NCBI RefSeq assembly: GCF_008923205.2
Contig: NZ_WBMS02000011.1
Span: forward strand, 124,001-188,000
From: Actinomadura physcomitrii
Lineage (GTDB): Bacteria; Actinomycetota; Actinomycetes; Streptosporangiales; Streptosporangiaceae
Direction of reading: 5' to 3'
DNA length: 64,000 nt
Shown: piece after piece, positions 1-11,981 of the stretch
Layout of the letters: the number at the start of each line of letters is the position of its first letter
Position numbering within the stretch: position 1 is the first letter of the stretch
Position numbers and translations under genes: made by a program
Notes under the pieces: generated by a model
Databases searched by the model: none
What the model was told of the DNA's origin: nothing
Seen by the model: only the letters and a program-made list of their open reading frames with translations

Positions 1-3000
1 ATGGTCCCGGCGTTCACCGTGCTGGACGCGCTGCCGCTGACCGTGAACGGGAAGCTGGACCGGTCCGCGCTGCCGGCGCCCGGCACCGCCGCGCCGGTGA
101 GCCGCGCTCCGCGCTCCCCGCAGGAGGAGATCCTCTGCGGGCTGTTCGCGGAGGTCCTCGGCGTGCCGCGGGTCGGCGTCGACGACGGGTTCTTCGACCT
201 CGGCGGCGACTCGCTCACCGCGACCCGCCTCGTCGGCCGGATCCGCACCGCGCTGCGCGCCGAGCTGCCCGTCCGGGCGCTGTTCGAGGCCCCGACGGTC
301 GCGGGCCTCGCCGGACGCCTCGCCGAGGCCGGCGGCGACGTCCGGCCGCCGCTGCGGCCCGCCGGACGCCCCGAGGTGGTGCCGCTGTCGTACGCGCAGC
401 AGCGGCTCTGGTTCCTGAACCGGTTCGAGGGCGCGTCCGCGACGTTCAACATGCCGGTCGCGCTGCGGCTGGAGGGCGCCCTCGACCTGGACGCGCTGCG
501 CGCCGCCCTCGCCGACGTCGTCGAGCGGCACGAGTCGCTGCGGACGATCTTCCCGGACGGCTCCGGCAGCGCCCGCCAGCTCGTGCTGGACCCGGCCGCA
601 GCCCGGCCGCGCGTCGACGTCGCCCCGGTCGCCGAGGCGGAGCTGCCGGCGGCGCTCGCCGCCGAGGTCGGGCGGGGCTTCGACCTGTCGGTGGAGCCGC
701 CGCTGCGGGCCCGGCTGTTCGCCCTCGGTGACGGAACCCACGTCCTGGTCATGGTGCTGCACCACATCGCGGCGGACGGCTGGTCGATGGCGCCGCTGGC
801 CCGCGACGTGGTCCTCGCCTACGCGGCGCGCGCCGAGGGCCGGGCGCCGCAGTGGGCGCCGCTGCCCGTCCAGTACGCCGACTACACGCTCTGGCAGCGC
901 GAGCTGTTCGGCTCCGAGGACGACCCGGACAGCCTGATCTCCCAGCAGATCGCGTACTGGCGGGACGCGCTCGCCGGGCTGCCCGAGGAGCTGCGGCTGC
1001 CCACCGACCGGCCGCGCCCGGCGGAGGCGTCCTACCGGGGCGGCACGCACGCCTTCGAGCTGGACGCCGAGCTGCACGCGGGCCTGCTGCGCCTCGCCCG
1101 GGAGAGCGGCGCCAGCCTGTTCATGGTCATGCAGGCGGCGTTCGCGGCGCTGCTGACGCGGCTCGGCGCGGGCACCGATGTGCCGATCGGGTCGCCGATC
1201 GCGGGCCGTACCGACGAGGCCCTGGACGACCTCGTCGGCATGTTCGTGAACATGCTCGTCCTGCGCACCGACACCTCCGGCGACCCGTCGTTCCGGGAGC
1301 TGGTCGCGCGGGTGAAGGAGACCGACCTCGCCGCCTACGGCCACCAGGACCTGCCGTTCGAGCGGCTCGTCGAGGTGCTGAACCCCGCGCGGTCGATGGC
1401 CCGGCACCCGCTGTTCCAGGTCGCCCTGTCGTTCCAGAACAACCCCGAGGCGCGGCTGGAGACGGACGGCCTCACCGGCGGCGCCGAACCGCTCACCGCC
1501 GGGACGGCGAAGTACGACCTGTCCCTCTACCTGGAGGAGCGGCACGGCGGAGACGGCGCGCCCGGCGGGATCGAGGCGGGACTCGAGTACGCCCTCGACC
1601 TGTTCGATCCGGCGACCGCCGCCGCGATCGCAGGGCGGTTCGAGCGGCTCGTCCGCGACCTCGTCGCCGACCCGGACGCCCCCATCGGCACCGCCGAGAT
1701 CCTGGAACGCGCCGAACGCCGCACCATCCTGCGCAAGTGGGCCGGAGGCAAGGCGCCCGAGGTGGAGCGGTCGACGATCCCGGCGCTGTTCGAGGCGCAG
1801 GCGGCGGCGCGTCCGGACGCGGTGGCGGTGTCGTTCGAGGGCGTGTCGCTGACCTATGGCGAGGTGAACGCGCGGGCGAACCGGCTGGCGCGGCGCCTGG
1901 CCGAGCAGGGCGTGGGGCCCGAGCAGTTCGTCGCGCTGGCGCTGCCGCGTTCCGCCGATCTCGTCGTCGCGATCCTGGCGGTGCTGAAGGCCGGGGCGGC
2001 GTACGTCCCGATCGATCCGGACTATCCCGAGGAACGCATCGCGTACATGGTCGAGGACGCCGAGCCCGTCCTCACCCTGCGGCCGGAGGACCTGGACGCG
2101 TCCGGCTACGACGAGGCCGACCTCGGCGTGGCGATCTCGCCCGACAACCCCGCGTACGTCATCTACACGTCGGGGTCGACCGGGCGTCCCAAGGGCGTGG
2201 TCGTCCCGCATCAGAACGTCGTCCGGCTGCTGGGCTCCACCGAAGAGTGGTTCCACTTCGGCCCCGACGACGTGTGGACGCTCTTCCACTCCTACGCGTT
2301 CGACTTCTCGGTGTGGGAGCTGTGGGGGCCGCTCCTGCACGGCGGGCGCCTGGTCGTCGTCCCGTACCTGACGTCGCGGTCGCCGGAGGAGTTCCTGAAG
2401 CTTCTCGCGGACGAGCGCGTGACCGTCCTGAACCAGACGCCGTCGGCGTTCTACCAGCTCATGGCCGCCGACAAGGCGAACCCGGGCACCGGCCTGGCGC
2501 TGCGGTACGTGATCTTCGGCGGCGAGGCCCTCGACCTCGGACGCCTGGAGGACTGGTACTCCCGGCATGCGGAAGACGCGCCGACCCTCGTCAACATGTA
2601 CGGGATCACCGAGACCACCGTGCACGTGTCCTACCTCGCGCTCGACAGGGTCGGCGCGGCGACGGCGCCGGGCAGCGTCATCGGCTCCGGCATCCCGGAC
2701 CTGCGCGTCTACGTCCTGGACGATCGCCTGCAGCCCGTCCCGCCGGGTGTCGTCGGCGAGCTGTACGTCGCAGGCCCGGGCCTGGCGCGCGGCTACCTCA
2801 ACCGCCGCGCGCTCACCGCCGAGCGGTTCGTCGCCGACCCGCACGGCGTCCCCGGCACCCGCATGTACCGCACCGGCGACCTCGGCCGCTGGCGCCCCGA
2901 CGGCACGCTGGAGTACCTCGGCCGCGCCGACCAGCAGGTGCAGCTGCGCGGCTTCCGGATCGAGCTCGGCGAGGTCCAGTCCGCGCTTGCCGGGCATGAC

Positions 3001-4974
3001 GCGGTCGCGGACGCGGCCGTCGTCGTCCGCGACGACCGGCTGATCGGCTACGTGGTCACCACCGGCGAGGCCGACCCGGCGGAGCTGCGCGCGTTCGCCG
3101 GGCGCGGCCTGCCCGACTACATGGTCCCGGCCGCCGTGGTCGTGCTGGACGCGCTGCCGCTGACCGCGAACGGCAAGCTCGACCGCGCCGCGCTGCCCGC
3201 GCCGGACTTCTCGGCGAAGGCCTCGTCGCGCGCGCCCCGCACTCCCGAGGAGGAGACGCTCGCCGGGCTGTTCGCCGAGGTGCTCAATCTGGAGCGGGTC
3301 GGGATCGACGACGGGTTCTTCGACCTCGGCGGCGACTCGATCATCGCGATCCAGCTCGTGTCGCGCGCCCGGCAGTCCGGCCTGGTGATCACGCCCCGCG
3401 AGGTGTTCCAGCACCAGACGGTCGAGGAGCTGGCGGCGGCGTCGCGGCCGGTCGGCGAGGGCGAGCGGGTCGAGGCGGAGGCGCCCGGCGCGGGCGTCGG
3501 GCAGGTCCCGGCCACCCCGATCATGCGCTGGTTCCAGGAGCTGGACGGCCCGACCGCCGGCTACAGCCAGCGGATGCTGCTCCAGGTCCCGCCCGAGCTG
3601 GGCGTCGAGAAGCTCGCGGCGGCCCTGCAGACCCTCATCGACCACCACGACATGCTGCGGCTCCGCGTCCGCGACGGCGAGTTCGAGGTCGCCGAGCCGG
3701 GTGCGGTCGACGCCGCGCCGCTCGTCCGCCGCGTCGACGTGGCCGGCCTCGACGGCGGCGCGCTGCGCGCCGTGCTCGCCGAGCAGGCCCGCGCCGCCCG
3801 CGACCGCCTCGACCCCGAGGCCGGGACGGTGGCGCAGCTCGTCTGGTTCGACGCCGGGCCCGGCGCGTCCGGACGCCTGCTGCTGACCCTGCACCACCTC
3901 GTCGTCGACGGCGTGTCCTGGCGGATCCTGCTGCCCGACCTCGTCACCGCCTGGGTGGGCGGGACGCTCGACCCGGTCCCGACCTCGTTCCGCCGCTGGG
4001 CGCAGCGCCTCGTCGCGGAGGCGTCCGACCCGGCCCGCACCGCCGAGCTGGAGCTGTGGGAGGACGTCCTCGCCACCCCCGACCCCGTCCTCGGCGCCCG
4101 CGCCCTCGACCCGCGCGCCGACACGTTCGGGACGGCCCGGCACCTCACCGTCGACCTCCCCGCCGACGTCACCGGGCCGCTGCTCACCGACGTCCCGGCC
4201 GCGTTCCACGGCCGCGCCAACGACGTCCTGCTCACCGGCCTCGCGCTCGCCGTCGCCGGATGGCGCCGCGACCGGGGCGTGTCCGACGACACCGCCGTCC
4301 TCATCGACCTGGAGGGCCACGGCCGCGAGGAGATCGTGCCGGGCGTCGACCTGTCCCGCACCGCCGGCTGGTTCACCGCGATCTACCCGGTCCGGCTCGA
4401 CGCCGGCTGGGTCGAGCCCGGCGACGTCCGCGAGGGCGGCCAGGCCGTCGGCACCGCGCTGAAGCGGGTCAAGGAGCAGCTCCGCGAGATCCCCGACAAC
4501 GGCATCGGGTACGGGCTGCTGCGCCACCTCAACCCGGCCGCCGGCAAGCGCCTCGCCGGGCGCCCGCACCCGCAGATCGCGTTCAACTACCTCGGCCGGT
4601 CCGCCGTGCCCGAGGCCACCGACTGGGGACCCGCCGGGCAGGCCGACGCCGGCGCGCTCGGCGGCGGGCAGGACGACGCGCTCGGCCTCGTCCACGCCAT
4701 CGAGGTCAACGCGCACACCCGGGACCTGCCGGACGGCCCCGAACTGTCCGCCACCTGGACCTACGCGGGCGGCCTGTTCGACGAGCACGCCGTCCGCGAC
4801 CTCGCCGACCGCTGGTCCGCCGCGCTGCGCGGCCTCGTCGCGCACGTCGTGGACGCCCCCGCCGACGGGCCGGTGGGCGGCTTCACCCCCTCCGACCTGT
4901 CCCTGGTCGACGTCAGCCAGGACGAGATCGACGAGCTCGCCGCCGAACTCGACGGTGAATGGGAGCTGGATTGA
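1..4974 (+). CDS. Non-ribosomal peptide synthetase, 3' part: (A)-PCP-C-A(Thr)-PCP-E; 5' end outside window
   Basis: Cytoplasmic NRPS subunit. The window begins inside an adenylation domain: its A10 motif NGKLDR is at residues 16-21, so the real start lies upstream. Order seen: PCP1 (GGDSL, phosphopantetheine Ser71), an LCL-like condensation domain (about 120-560; HHIAADG, His254/His255), an A domain (about 590-1085; TSGSTG at 723-728, A10 Lys1059), PCP2 (Ser1113) and an epimerisation domain (about 1180-1625; HHLVVDG from His1298, NYLGR near 1529). Reading the ten pocket positions against GrsA gives D-F-W-N-I-G-M-V-H-K, the classical threonine code, so this module should load L-Thr and epimerise it. 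The last 25 or so residues are acidic and helical, like a donor communication (COM) segment behind an E domain. The stop overlaps the start region of the next NRPS gene. The final peptide cannot be read because upstream modules are missing. Confidence 0.96.
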   Translation: MVPAFTVLDALPLTVNGKLDRSALPAPGTAAPVSRAPRSPQEEILCGLFAEVLGVPRVGVDDGFFDLGGDSLTATRLVGRIRTALRAELPVRALFEAPTVAGLAGRLAEAGGDVRPPLRPAGRPEVVPLSYAQQRLWFLNRFEGASATFNMPVALRLEGALDLDALRAALADVVERHESLRTIFPDGSGSARQLVLDPAAARPRVDVAPVAEAELPAALAAEVGRGFDLSVEPPLRARLFALGDGTHVLVMVLHHIAADGWSMAPLARDVVLAYAARAEGRAPQWAPLPVQYADYTLWQRELFGSEDDPDSLISQQIAYWRDALAGLPEELRLPTDRPRPAEASYRGGTHAFELDAELHAGLLRLARESGASLFMVMQAAFAALLTRLGAGTDVPIGSPIAGRTDEALDDLVGMFVNMLVLRTDTSGDPSFRELVARVKETDLAAYGHQDLPFERLVEVLNPARSMARHPLFQVALSFQNNPEARLETDGLTGGAEPLTAGTAKYDLSLYLEERHGGDGAPGGIEAGLEYALDLFDPATAAAIAGRFERLVRDLVADPDAPIGTAEILERAERRTILRKWAGGKAPEVERSTIPALFEAQAAARPDAVAVSFEGVSLTYGEVNARANRLARRLAEQGVGPEQFVALALPRSADLVVAILAVLKAGAAYVPIDPDYPEERIAYMVEDAEPVLTLRPEDLDASGYDEADLGVAISPDNPAYVIYTSGSTGRPKGVVVPHQNVVRLLGSTEEWFHFGPDDVWTLFHSYAFDFSVWELWGPLLHGGRLVVVPYLTSRSPEEFLKLLADERVTVLNQTPSAFYQLMAADKANPGTGLALRYVIFGGEALDLGRLEDWYSRHAEDAPTLVNMYGITETTVHVSYLALDRVGAATAPGSVIGSGIPDLRVYVLDDRLQPVPPGVVGELYVAGPGLARGYLNRRALTAERFVADPHGVPGTRMYRTGDLGRWRPDGTLEYLGRADQQVQLRGFRIELGEVQSALAGHDAVADAAVVVRDDRLIGYVVTTGEADPAELRAFAGRGLPDYMVPAAVVVLDALPLTANGKLDRAALPAPDFSAKASSRAPRTPEEETLAGLFAEVLNLERVGIDDGFFDLGGDSIIAIQLVSRARQSGLVITPREVFQHQTVEELAAASRPVGEGERVEAEAPGAGVGQVPATPIMRWFQELDGPTAGYSQRMLLQVPPELGVEKLAAALQTLIDHHDMLRLRVRDGEFEVAEPGAVDAAPLVRRVDVAGLDGGALRAVLAEQARAARDRLDPEAGTVAQLVWFDAGPGASGRLLLTLHHLVVDGVSWRILLPDLVTAWVGGTLDPVPTSFRRWAQRLVAEASDPARTAELELWEDVLATPDPVLGARALDPRADTFGTARHLTVDLPADVTGPLLTDVPAAFHGRANDVLLTGLALAVAGWRRDRGVSDDTAVLIDLEGHGREEIVPGVDLSRTAGWFTAIYPVRLDAGWVEPGDVREGGQAVGTALKRVKEQLREIPDNGIGYGLLRHLNPAAGKRLAGRPHPQIAFNYLGRSAVPEATDWGPAGQADAGALGGGQDDALGLVHAIEVNAHTRDLPDGPELSATWTYAGGLFDEHAVRDLADRWSAALRGLVAHVVDAPADGPVGGFTPSDLSLVDVSQDEIDELAAELDGEWELD

Positions 4975-7900
4975 GCAAGTCGCAGCTTGAGGACATCCTC
5001 CCGCTGTCCCCGTTGCAGCAGGGCCTGTTCTTCCACGCCCTGTACGGCTCGGGGCACGACGTCTACACCGCGCAGATCGTGTTCGACCTGCGCGGCCCCC
5101 TCGACGTGGACGCCCTGCGCGCCGCCGCCGCGACGCTGCTGCGCCGGCACGCGAACCTGCGCGCCGGGTTCCGGCAGCGCAAGGAGGGCTCGCCGGTCCA
5201 GGTCGTGCACCGGGAGGTCCGGCTGCCGTGGGAGGACGCCGACCTGTCCGGCCTGCCCGAGGCGGAGCGGGACGCGCGGGCGCGGGAGCTGGCCGAGGCC
5301 GAGCGGGCCCGCCCGTTCGACATGGCCCGGCCGCCGCTGCTGCGCTTCCTGCTGATCAGGCTCGCGGACGGCCTGCACCGGATGGTGTTCACCAACCACC
5401 ACATCCTGCTGGACGGCTGGTCCACGCCCGTCCTGCAGACCGAGCTGTTCGCCCTCTACCTCGCCAAGGGCGACGACACCGGCATGCCGCGCGTCGCCCC
5501 GTACAAGAACTACCTCGCGTGGCTGGCGAAGCAGGACCGCGCCGCCGCCGAGGACGCCTGGCGCAGCGCGCTCGACGGCCTCGACGGGCCTACCCTCGTC
5601 GCGCCCGGAGCGCCGGAGCCCAATACGCAGGAGCCGGGACGCGTCCGGATCCGTCTCACCGAGGACCTCACCGCCGCGCTGTCCGCGCGCGCCCGCGCCG
5701 AGGGCGTCACCCTCAACACCGTGCTCCAGCTCGGCTGGGGCGTCCTGCTCGGCCGCCTCACCGGCGCGACGGACGTCGTGTTCGGGGCCGCCGTGTCCGG
5801 GCGCCCGCCCGAGCTGCCCGGCGTCGAGCAGATGATCGGCCTGTTCATCAACACGCTGCCGATCCGCGTCCGCGTCCACCCCGGCGACACCGTCGCCGCC
5901 GCCCTCGCCCGGCTGCAGGACGAGCAGGCCGCGCTGATGCAGTACCACCACCTCGGGCTGTCGGACGTCCAGCGGCTCGCCGGGTCCGGGCCGCTGTTCG
6001 ACACGATGACCGTCCTGGAGAACTACCCGTTCGACCCCGACGCCGCCGGCGCCGACCTCGGCGGCCTCACCCTCCACAACGTCGACGGCCACGACGCGAC
6101 CCACTACCCGCTGACCCTCGCCGCCGTGCCCGGCGGGCGGGGCCTGTCGCTGCGCCTGGACTTCCGCACCGACCTGTACGTCGAGGACGAGGCGCAGCGG
6201 CTGATGCGTCGGTTCGTCCGGATCCTGGAGTCCGTCGCGTACAGCCCCGGCCTGCCGCTCGGCCGCATCGACGTGCTGGAGGACGACGAGCGCGACCTCG
6301 TCCTGCGCGCCTGGCAGGGGCCGGACACGCCGCGCCGCCCCGGCACGCTGACCGGCCGTTTCGCCGAGCAGCTCGCGCGGACCCCGGACGCGGAGGCCGT
6401 CGTCGCGTCCGGGGAGACGCTCACTTACGCGGAGCTGGACGAGCGCGCGAACCGGCTGGCGCACCGCCTCATCGGGCTCGGCGTCCGCCGCGAGACGCAC
6501 GTCGCCGTCCTGCTGGAACGGTCGGCCGCGAGCGTCGTGGCGTCGCTGGCCGTCCTCAAGGCGGGCGGCGCCTACGCGCCGATCCACCACGCCTACCCGC
6601 CCGAGCGGACCGCGTGGGCGATCGACGAGGTCGCCGCGCCCGTCCTGCTCGTCGACACCGCGATGCGCGGCCGCGTCGCCCGCCTCGGCACGTCCGCGCA
6701 CGTCATCGTCGTGGACGACGATCCGGAGACCGCCGCGCAGCCCGCCACCGCCCCGGACGTCCCGTGCCATCCCGAGCAGCTCGCCTGCGTGCTGTTCACC
6801 TCCGGCTCGACCGGCGTGCCGAAGGGCGTCATGCTCCGCCACCGCGACGCCGTCAGCCTCGCCACCGACGGCGAGCTGCGCGGCGGCGCCCACGACCGCG
6901 TGCTGTTCCACTCCCCGCACGCGTTCGACGCGCACATCTACGAGTTCTGGACGCCGCTGCTGCACGGCGGCGCCACCGTCGTCGCGCCGCCCGGCCACCT
7001 GACCGGCGAGGCCGTCGAGGACCTGGTCCGCGCGCACGGCGTCACCGGGCTGTTCCTCACCACGACGCTGTTCAACCTGGTCGCCGACGAGCGGCCGGCG
7101 GCGTTCGCGGGGCTCCGCGAGGTGCTCACCGGCGGCGAGTCCGGCTCCACCGCCGCGGTCCGCCGCGTCCTCGCCGCCTGCCCGGACACCGAGGTCGGCA
7201 ACGTCTACGGCCCCACCGAGGCGACCACCTACACCACCATCGACCGGCAGCGGGCCCGGCTGACCGCCGACCCCGGCGAGACGTCCGCGCTCCTCGGCCA
7301 CCCGATGGACGACCGGCGGACGTACGTGCTCGACCCCGGGCTGCGGCCCGTCCCGCCCGGCGTCGTCGGCGAGGCCTACATCGCGGGACCGGGCGTCGGC
7401 CGGGGCTACCTGCGGCGCGCGTCCCTGACGGGGGAGCGGTTCGTGCCCGACCCGTTCGGGCCGCCCGGGTCCCGCATGTACCGGACGGGCGACCTCGTCC
7501 GGCACCGCCCGGGCGGCGCGCTCGAGTACGTCGACCGCGCCGACCAGCAGGTGAAGGTCCGCGGGTTCCGGATCGAGCTCGGCGAGATCGAGGCCGCGCT
7601 CACCGCGCACCCGGACGTCGCGAACGCCGCCGTCGTCGCCCGCCAGGACGCCCCGGGCGTCAAGACGATCGTCGCCTACGTCATCGCCCCCTGCACCGGC
7701 GGCCTCAAGGAGTTCCTCGCCGAGCGGCTGCCCGAGTACATGGTGCCCGCCGCGTTCGTCCGGCTCGACACCTTCCCCGTCGGCCCGAACGGCAAGCTCG
7801 ACCGGCGCGCCCTGCCCGCCCCCGACTACGCCGGGACCGCCGCCGGACGCGACCCCGCCACCCCCGAGGAGGAGGCGCTGTGCGGGATCGTCGCCGGCGT

Positions 7901-8870
7901 CCTCGGCCTCGACCGGGTCGGCGCCGACGTCAGCTTCTTCGACCTCGGCGGAGACAGCATCGCCGCGCTGAAGCTCGTCACCCGCGCCCGCCAGGCCGGG
8001 ATCGAGCTGACGCCCCGCGACGTGTTCACCCACCAGACCGTCGAGGCGCTGCTGCGCGCCGGGGAGCCCGAGGACCGGCTCGGCTTCGAGGTGCTGCTGC
8101 CCATCCGCACCACCGGCACCCGGCCGCCGGTCTTCTTCGTCCACCCCGCCGGCGGCCTCGCCTGGAGCTACCTGCAGTTCCAGCGCCACCTCGGCCCCGA
8201 CCAGCCGATCTACGGGCTGCAGGGCAGCGCGTTCACCCGCGCGGACCTGCCCGGCTCCGTCGAGGAGATGGCGCGGGACTACATCGAGCAGATCCGCACC
8301 GTGCGGCCGTCCGGGCCGTACCACCTCGTCGGGTGGTCGCTCGGCGGCCTCATCGCCTACGAGATGGCCGTCCGGCTCCAGGAGGCCGGGGAGCGCGTCG
8401 GGCTGCTCGGGCTCATCGACGCCTACCACACCCAGGACCTGGAGGCGGAGAAGCGGGAGATCCTGCCCGAGCTGCTGGAGTCCATCGGGATCGACGCGCG
8501 GATGGTCGCCGCCGACGGCAACCCCGACATGGCGCAGATCATGGCGGTGCTCGCCGAACGCGACGACGCCCTCGCCACCCTCCGCGAGGACGACCTCGTC
8601 AACGTCTACCGCAACTACGAGAACGGCCTCCACCAGGCGGAGCGGTACCGGCCCGGCCGGTACCGCGGCGACGTCGTGTTCTTCACCGCCCTGCGGGGCC
8701 GCACCGCGGACTCGCCGACCGGGCCGTCCAACTGGGGGCCGCTCGTCGAGGGGCGGATCGAGGACTACCCCCTCGACGTCGAGCACCACTTCCTGCTGGA
8801 GCCCGGCCCGGCCGCCGAGATGGGCGCCGTGCTCGCCGCCAGACTCGACAAACTGCACGTCAACGATTAG
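4971..8870 (+). CDS. Non-ribosomal peptide synthetase, termination module C-A-PCP-TE
   Basis: Final NRPS subunit, taking the peptide from the preceding epimerising module. It opens with [10 protein letters not shown], typical of DCL condensation domains and consistent with an upstream E domain. HHILLDG is at 143-149. The A domain (about 440-950) has TSGSTG from residue 610. Its pocket residues read D-A-Y-F-L-G-V-T-Y-K, nearest to aliphatic (Ile-like) codes, so the substrate is only a guess. The PCP serine is Ser996 and a type I thioesterase (about 1030-1299) has GWSLGG with Ser1123 and a likely catalytic His1273. The start is chosen at TTG 4971 because GGGAG at 4961-4965 sits 5 nt before it and the codon overlaps the previous stop (TTGA). 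ATG at 4959 in the same frame is an alternative that adds four residues but has no clear ribosome site. The TE releases the product by hydrolysis or cyclisation. Confidence 0.95.
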   Translation: MSKSQLEDILPLSPLQQGLFFHALYGSGHDVYTAQIVFDLRGPLDVDALRAAAATLLRRHANLRAGFRQRKEGSPVQVVHREVRLPWEDADLSGLPEAERDARARELAEAERARPFDMARPPLLRFLLIRLADGLHRMVFTNHHILLDGWSTPVLQTELFALYLAKGDDTGMPRVAPYKNYLAWLAKQDRAAAEDAWRSALDGLDGPTLVAPGAPEPNTQEPGRVRIRLTEDLTAALSARARAEGVTLNTVLQLGWGVLLGRLTGATDVVFGAAVSGRPPELPGVEQMIGLFINTLPIRVRVHPGDTVAAALARLQDEQAALMQYHHLGLSDVQRLAGSGPLFDTMTVLENYPFDPDAAGADLGGLTLHNVDGHDATHYPLTLAAVPGGRGLSLRLDFRTDLYVEDEAQRLMRRFVRILESVAYSPGLPLGRIDVLEDDERDLVLRAWQGPDTPRRPGTLTGRFAEQLARTPDAEAVVASGETLTYAELDERANRLAHRLIGLGVRRETHVAVLLERSAASVVASLAVLKAGGAYAPIHHAYPPERTAWAIDEVAAPVLLVDTAMRGRVARLGTSAHVIVVDDDPETAAQPATAPDVPCHPEQLACVLFTSGSTGVPKGVMLRHRDAVSLATDGELRGGAHDRVLFHSPHAFDAHIYEFWTPLLHGGATVVAPPGHLTGEAVEDLVRAHGVTGLFLTTTLFNLVADERPAAFAGLREVLTGGESGSTAAVRRVLAACPDTEVGNVYGPTEATTYTTIDRQRARLTADPGETSALLGHPMDDRRTYVLDPGLRPVPPGVVGEAYIAGPGVGRGYLRRASLTGERFVPDPFGPPGSRMYRTGDLVRHRPGGALEYVDRADQQVKVRGFRIELGEIEAALTAHPDVANAAVVARQDAPGVKTIVAYVIAPCTGGLKEFLAERLPEYMVPAAFVRLDTFPVGPNGKLDRRALPAPDYAGTAAGRDPATPEEEALCGIVAGVLGLDRVGADVSFFDLGGDSIAALKLVTRARQAGIELTPRDVFTHQTVEALLRAGEPEDRLGFEVLLPIRTTGTRPPVFFVHPAGGLAWSYLQFQRHLGPDQPIYGLQGSAFTRADLPGSVEEMARDYIEQIRTVRPSGPYHLVGWSLGGLIAYEMAVRLQEAGERVGLLGLIDAYHTQDLEAEKREILPELLESIGIDARMVAADGNPDMAQIMAVLAERDDALATLREDDLVNVYRNYENGLHQAERYRPGRYRGDVVFFTALRGRTADSPTGPSNWGPLVEGRIEDYPLDVEHHFLLEPGPAAEMGAVLAARLDKLHVND

Positions 8871-8899
8871 ATACGTGGAAACGCTGGAAAGGGATGCCG

Positions 8900-9109
8900 A
8901 TGACGAACCCCTTCGAGGACCCCGACGGCACGTACGTCGTCCTCGTCAACGACGAGGGCCAGCACTCGCTGTGGCCGTCGTTCGCGGAGGTCCCGGGCGG
9001 GTGGACGGTCGCCAAGGCCGAGGACACCCGGCAGGCCTGCCTGGACTACATCGAGGAGAACTGGACCGACATGCGGCCGAAGAGCCTCATCGAGGCCATG
9101 GGTGAGTGA
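8900..9109 (+). CDS. MbtH-like protein
   Basis: Small 69-aa chaperone-like partner that binds NRPS adenylation domains and supports their folding and activity. It shows the full family signature: [14 protein letters not shown], a conserved Leu and WTDMRP near the C-terminus. ATG 8900 gives the canonical MTNPFED start and is preceded by GAAAGGG at 8887-8893, 6 nt upstream. An in-frame ATG at 8894 lies too close to that site. The gene starts 29 nt after the NRPS stop and its end overlaps the next gene by 8 nt, so it should be co-transcribed with the synthetases. Confidence 0.96.
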   Translation: MTNPFEDPDGTYVVLVNDEGQHSLWPSFAEVPGGWTVAKAEDTRQACLDYIEENWTDMRPKSLIEAMGE

Positions 9110-9749
9110 CCCGGCGGCGGGGCGCGCCCTGGAGATCCCCGCGGTCACCGAGTGGGCGATGGAGATGCTCGACGCCGCCGACCTGCGGCCCGCGCCGCTG
9201 CCCGGCGTCGAGATGACCTTCACCCTGGCCGGGGTGCCGTCCGCGGACGTCAACCGGGCCCTGTACGCGATGGTCGGCGCCCGCGTCTGCTGGACGGACC
9301 GCTTCCCCTGGACGCACGCCGACTGGCGCGCCTGGGTGGAGCGCCCCGAGCTGTCCACCTGGCTCGCCATGGCCGAAGGGACGATCGCCGGGTTCTTCGA
9401 GCTGGAGGCCCAGCCGGGCGGCGACACCGAGATCCACCTCGTCGGGCTGACCCCGGCGTTCGTCGGCCGCGGCTACGGCGGCTACCTGGTCGAGCAGTGC
9501 ACCCGGCGGGCCTGGCAGCGCGGCGAGCTGTGGGCCGCCGGCAGCGGCCCCGCCTCGCGGGTCTGGCTGCGCACCAGTACGCTCGACCATCCGAACGCGA
9601 TGGCCAACTACCGGCGCCGCGGTTTCAAGGTGGCGGCCGAGTCGACCGGGCCGAAGCTGGTCCCCGACCCGCGGATCGCGCCGTGGCCGCTGCCGCACGA
9701 CCCGCGCGCCGCGTCCCGCCGGTACCAGGAGGAGGAGCTGATCACGTGA
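9102..9749 (+). CDS. GNAT family N-acetyltransferase
   Basis: 215-aa acyltransferase of the GCN5 superfamily, expected to transfer an acetyl or acyl group from CoA to an amine. The CoA-binding motif A is visible as [10 protein letters not shown] in the middle, and the motif-B region [11 protein letters not shown] is near residue 170. The GTG start overlaps the MbtH stop by 8 nt with GAGG upstream, so the gene is translationally coupled to the NRPS operon. It may acylate a precursor or tailor or protect the peptide, but the substrate cannot be read from sequence. Confidence 0.85.
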   Translation: MSDPAAGRALEIPAVTEWAMEMLDAADLRPAPLPGVEMTFTLAGVPSADVNRALYAMVGARVCWTDRFPWTHADWRAWVERPELSTWLAMAEGTIAGFFELEAQPGGDTEIHLVGLTPAFVGRGYGGYLVEQCTRRAWQRGELWAAGSGPASRVWLRTSTLDHPNAMANYRRRGFKVAAESTGPKLVPDPRIAPWPLPHDPRAASRRYQEEELIT

Positions 9750-10477
9750 GCTGGTTCCGCTGCCCGGAGACCCGGCCGTGGGCCTCGATGCGGCTGTTCT
9801 GCCTCCCGCACGCGGGCGGGTCCGCGGTGTTCTACCGGCCGTGGGCGAAGGCGGTCAGCCCGGCCGTCGAGGTGCAGGCCGTCCAGTACCCGGGCCGCGC
9901 CGACCGGATGGCGGACGCGTTCGTCACCGACGCGCACCAGCTCGCCCGGCTCATCGCGGGCGCGATGGCGCCGCTGATGGACCGTCCCGCGGCGCTGTTC
10001 GGGCACAGCATGGGCGCCGTGCTGGCCTACGAGGTGGCGCGGCTGCTGCAGGAGCGCGGCACGCCGCCGGTGCACCTGTTCGCCTCCGGCGCCCGGCCCC
10101 CGCACGACCGCGACGACGACCGGGTCGCGGAGCGCGACGACGACGGCGTGGTCGAGGCGATGGTGAAGCTCGGCGGCACCGACGCCGAAGTGCTGCGGGA
10201 CCCGGAGCTGCGCGAGCTGGTCCTGCCGTACGTCCGCAACGACTTCGCGCTGATCGAGGCCTACGAGCACCGGGACGGGACGCGGCTGGCCGTCCCGGTC
10301 ACCGCGATCATCGGGGACGCCGACCCGCACGTCACCGAAGCGCAGGCCAAGGGCTGGGGCGCGGTCACCGACGGCCGCTTCGCGCTGACGGTCCTGCCGG
10401 GCGACCACTTCTACCTGACCCCCCAGCAGCCTCGCGTCATCGCCGAGGTCCAGCGGACCCTGGAAGTCCCCGCCTGA
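9746..10477 (+). CDS. Type II thioesterase (alpha/beta hydrolase) of the NRPS cluster
   Basis: 243-aa editing thioesterase that removes stalled or wrongly loaded acyl groups from carrier proteins. It has the family opening LFCLPHAGG, the nucleophile elbow GHSMGA with Ser88, an acidic residue in GDADP near 193 and GDHF with His221. GTG at 9746 overlaps the previous TGA (GTGA), and a strong AGGAGGAG lies about 10 nt upstream. It is the last gene of the co-directional NRPS operon and is followed by a hairpin. Confidence 0.93.
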   Translation: MSWFRCPETRPWASMRLFCLPHAGGSAVFYRPWAKAVSPAVEVQAVQYPGRADRMADAFVTDAHQLARLIAGAMAPLMDRPAALFGHSMGAVLAYEVARLLQERGTPPVHLFASGARPPHDRDDDRVAERDDDGVVEAMVKLGGTDAEVLRDPELRELVLPYVRNDFALIEAYEHRDGTRLAVPVTAIIGDADPHVTEAQAKGWGAVTDGRFALTVLPGDHFYLTPQQPRVIAEVQRTLEVPA

Positions 10478-10485
10478 TGCGAGAC

Positions 10486-10523
10486 GGCGGGCCGGTGCTC
10501 AAAAGTCTGAACACCAGCCCGCC
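10486..10523. terminator. Hairpin between the NRPS operon and the convergent protease gene
   Basis: Two 14-nt arms (10486-10499 and 10510-10523) pair at 12 of 14 positions around a 10-nt loop, 9 nt after the thioesterase stop. There is no U-run, as is common for actinomycete terminators. Its place between convergent genes suggests bidirectional termination. Confidence 0.55.
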
Positions 10524-10597
10524 GCCGACCGCCGAGGGCGATGCGATAGGTACGACTACCCGGCGATTGGGAGCTTCGTCGGGGCGTCGTGCGGGTT

Positions 10598-11677
10598 CTA
10601 GTAGATGGACACGCCGAAGGCGCTCAGCGCCTCGGTGACGGGCTGGAAGAACGTCGTCCCGCCCGAGGAGCAGTCGCCGCTGCCGCCGGAGGTCAGCCCG
10701 ACCGCGCTGCTGCCGTCGAACAGCGGGCCGCCGCTGTCGCCGGGCTCGGCGCAGACCGTGGTCTGGATGAGGCCGCTGACGCTGCCCTCCTGGTAGTTCA
10801 CGGTCTGGTTCAGCGCGGTGACCTGGCCGTCGTGCACGCCGGACGTGCTGCCGCTGCGGGTGACGGTCTCGCCGACCACGGCGCTCTTGGCACCGGTGAT
10901 GTCGACGCTGTCGCCGTTCACGGTGACGACGCCCTGCGTGTCCGCCGGTGTCGAGGCGTACTTGACGATGCCGTAGTCGTTGCCGGGGAAGCTGCTCCCG
11001 GCGTTCTGGCCGAGGAGCTGCGCGTGGCCGGCGTCGGCGTACCAGGTGGAGCCCGCCTCGGTGCAGTGGCCGGCGGTGAGGAAGTAGTACGAGCCTCCGC
11101 TCTTGACGTTGAAGCCGAGCGAGCAGCGGGCGCTGCCCGTGTAGATGGGGTCGCCGCCCGCGGTGAACAGGCGGAACCGCCCGCCGACCCGCTTGGTGCG
11201 GACGGCCGCGCCCTGCCTGGCGGCGGCGGCCTTCACCTTCGCGAGCTTCGCGCCGGTGACCGTCTTGTCCATGGACAGGACGACCTGGTCGGTCTTCGGG
11301 TCGACGGCCCAGGCGGTGCCCGGGACGGTCGCGTCGCGCTTGAGCGCGGCCATGACCTTCGCGAGGTCGGAGCCGCTGCGCGCCACGGTCTGCGGTTCGG
11401 CGCCGGCGGCGCGGACGGCCGCGGCCGACGTCGCGTCGGTGACCGTGACGACGAGCTTGCCTCCCTTCAGGTAGGAGCCGGCGGTGCTCGACCCGAGCCG
11501 CTGCGCCAGCGTGGCGGCCAGCGCGCCGGTGTGCGGCGCGGCGGCCTGGGCGGGCCCGGCCGGTCCGGCGGGCGCGCCGGGGAGCGCATTGGCGGGGACG
11601 GCGGCGAGGGTGGTGGCCACCAGTCCGGCCGCCGCGAGGGCGGCGGCGCCGCCGATGCGCGCGTGACGGTTCTTCAC
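10598..11677 (-). CDS. Secreted S1-family serine protease (streptogrisin / alpha-lytic type) with pro-region
   Basis: 359-aa exported endopeptidase. The start GTG (complement of 11675-11677) gives [10 protein letters not shown], a positively charged signal peptide with a hydrophobic core and a likely cut after AVPANA. A GGAGG ribosome site lies just upstream. A pro-region with alternating Lys/Ala helices (about 45-170) is followed by the chymotrypsin-fold domain. The triad is visible: His204 in LTAGHC, Asp234 in NDYG, Ser315 in PGDSGGP, with paired cysteines as in streptogrisins. A longer reading frame upstream has no ribosome site. It is convergent with the NRPS operon and probably unrelated to it: a nutrient-scavenging or developmental protease. 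Confidence 0.93.
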   Translation of the reverse strand: MKNRHARIGGAAALAAAGLVATTLAAVPANALPGAPAGPAGPAQAAAPHTGALAATLAQRLGSSTAGSYLKGGKLVVTVTDATSAAAVRAAGAEPQTVARSGSDLAKVMAALKRDATVPGTAWAVDPKTDQVVLSMDKTVTGAKLAKVKAAAARQGAAVRTKRVGGRFRLFTAGGDPIYTGSARCSLGFNVKSGGSYYFLTAGHCTEAGSTWYADAGHAQLLGQNAGSSFPGNDYGIVKYASTPADTQGVVTVNGDSVDITGAKSAVVGETVTRSGSTSGVHDGQVTALNQTVNYQEGSVSGLIQTTVCAEPGDSGGPLFDGSSAVGLTSGGSGDCSSGGTTFFQPVTEALSAFGVSIY

Positions 11678-11981
11678 TGAGCCTCCAGGGGGGATTGGGC
11701 GCGCCCTTGTGGCGCGCCGGAGGTCACCGCACATGGTGGAAGAAGCGTCATCCAGGACGTAAGGCAAGAAGGTGACTAATCCGGAGTGAACAGATTGTCA
11801 CAATGGGTGCGGGATGTCTGGGCCGATGTCGGGCAGGACGTTCCCTTTGACCGGTTCCCGGCTGGACGCGGCGTCCAATGGGCCTCCCGGCCGGGCGGCC
11901 CGCGTCGTACAGTCGAGGCGACGGGGGACCGGACATATGACGCGGATCCCCCGCCCCCGGTTCCCCGGCCCGGGAGTTTCC
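11678..11981. other. Divergent intergenic region between protease and ATPase genes
   Basis: 304 nt that must hold two divergent promoters. Two GC-rich palindromic blocks are visible (gggcgcgccc at 11697-11706 and ggcgcgcc at 11711-11718) close to the protease start. An AT-richer stretch around 11785-11805 contains ttgtcacaa, which could be a promoter or operator element. No gene is supported here. Confidence 0.4.

Noticed and set aside
4761..8858. 1365-aa open frame on the minus strand opposite the second NRPS gene
   Set aside because: It is the antisense of the NRPS coding sequence, with a composition (Val/Gly/Asp/Arg-rich) typical of a GC-rich shadow frame and no recognisable domain.
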